52,871 bases of DNA from NCBI GenBank assembly GCA_944390315.1, contig CALXPO010000013.1, positions 1 to 52,871 on the forward strand. Reading direction: 5' to 3'. Source of the stretch: an uncultured Alphaproteobacteria bacterium (lineage in GTDB: Bacteria > Pseudomonadota > Alphaproteobacteria > RF32 > CAG-239). The translations under genes were made by a program, and so were the position numbers. This document shows positions 52,658-52,871 of the stretch, piece after piece (position 1 is the stretch's first letter; every line of letters begins with the position of its first letter). The notes beneath the pieces are model-generated. The model was not told the DNA's origin and did not search any database. It worked only from the letters and a program-made list of their open reading frames with translations.

Positions 52658-52682
52658 AAAATTTGGAGCGGGTAACGGGAAT
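52658..52682 (-). repeat. tRNA-Gly 3'-end fragment
   Basis: On the reverse strand it reads ATTCCCGTTACCCGCTCCA plus AATTTT: the T-loop end, acceptor strand TACCCGC, discriminator U and CCA of a tRNA-Gly. The upstream tRNA half is absent. The same 25 bases recur at 52847-52871 (period 189 bp). Confidence 0.75.
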
Positions 52683-52846
52683 ACGCGACGATGTCGCTCG
52701 AAAGCTCGGTTTCTAGAGCTTTTTCGCCACTCTGACGAGGTCTCAAAGCTCAAGCAACCTACGCCCGTCGTCATAAAACAGTTCACAGGACTGTTTTATT
52801 TTCTCCGGCCCTTTCGGGTTCGCTTCCCTTAATGATGTCAGTGTTG
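52683..52846. other. 164-bp spacer between tRNA-Gly 3' copies
   Basis: No gene. On the reverse strand it contains a hairpin AAAACAGT/ACTGTTTT, and ends in GTCGCGT before the tRNA fragment. On the forward strand GGGTTCGCTTCCC (about 52817-52829) resembles a T-arm, opposite to the tRNA strand. This layout parallels the tRNA-Ser unit. Confidence 0.6.
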
Positions 52847-52871
52847 AAAATTTGGAGCGGGTAACGGGAAT
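52847..52871 (-). tRNA. 3' end of tRNA-Gly, cut by the window edge
   Basis: The final 25 bases repeat the tRNA-Gly 3' end (reverse strand ATTCCCGTTACCCGCTCCA). The intact tRNA probably continues past the window on the reverse strand; the acceptor strand TACCCGC with U73 and CCA fits tRNA-Gly with a 5' GCGGGTA. It could also be another partial copy. Confidence 0.55.

Noticed and set aside
1..52871. CRISPR arrays, insertion sequences or prophage
   Set aside because: No regularly spaced repeats, transposase, integrase or phage structural genes were found; the only direct repeats are the RNA duplication, the Cys-rich coding repeats and the tRNA-linked units.

Overview
The window looks like a chromosomal segment of a low-GC (about 40 percent by eye), anaerobic alphaproteobacterium, probably host- or gut-associated. 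The alphaproteobacterial reading rests on a ChpT-like phosphotransferase, TrmFO, the order rlpA / D-Ala carboxypeptidase / tmk / holB / tatD / metallo-hydrolase, and the order pyrH-frr-uppS-cdsA-rseP-bamA-lpxD-fabZ. The anaerobic reading rests on the [FeFe]-hydrogenase maturase HydG with a TM1266-type regulator and a flavodoxin/2[4Fe-4S] protein. No phage, IS element or CRISPR array is visible.

Layout. 0.2-2.8 kb: reverse-strand HD hydrolase, Nudix hydrolase and GNAT acetyltransferase, the last behind a leader with a small ORF and a terminator-like hairpin. 2.9-6.8 kb: TerC-like membrane protein, a Cys-rich (metallothionein-like) SIMPL protein, hydrogenase regulator and HydG. 7.0-9.5 kb: two isolated genes, one unknown and one catalytically dead M16 homologue, that share a promoter core and lack Shine-Dalgarno sequences. 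10-16.7 kb: HU, then RlpA, DacF-like, Tmk, HolB, TatD, PhnP-like hydrolase and DHH phosphoesterase. 16.8-25.4 kb: membrane-anchored SNase-like protein, TrkH, bPH2 protein, RecG (reverse) and Mfd. 25.4-27.1 kb: an RNA-rich stretch with one folded RNA behind mfd, a PEGA-like lipoprotein gene, then two tandem paralogous structured RNAs followed by a small HTH-like gene. 27.1-33.6 kb (reverse): TopA, DprA, PlsY, an archaeal/eukaryotic-type ProRS and a small exported coiled-coil protein. 33.7-41.6 kb: CspA, ClpP, ClpX, flavodoxin-ferredoxin protein, ChpT-like protein, an exported unknown, TrmFO, squalene/phytoene synthase-like protein and ElbB. 41.8-49.5 kb: pyrH to fabZ, joining nucleotide supply, ribosome recycling, isoprenoid carrier and phospholipid synthesis, envelope proteolysis, outer-membrane assembly and lipid A synthesis. 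49.7-52.9 kb: SPFH/NfeD pair, small membrane protein, tRNA-Ser(UGA), a frameshifted hydrolase and the 3' end of a reverse-strand tRNA-Gly at the edge.

The least ordinary signals are: (1) tandem RNAs at 26.35-26.78 kb whose helices covary between copies; (2) gene-free 187-bp and 189-bp units at tRNA-Ser and tRNA-Gly, each ending in a copy of the tRNA that starts in the T-loop; (3) a further multi-helix RNA at 25.44-25.63 kb; (4) the 22-cysteine domain fused to SIMPL; (5) a leader ORF plus attenuator-like hairpin before the GNAT gene; (6) a perfect 13-bp inverted repeat around the -10 element of the tRNA-Ser promoter. All calls come from reading the sequence alone; no database search or folding program was run.
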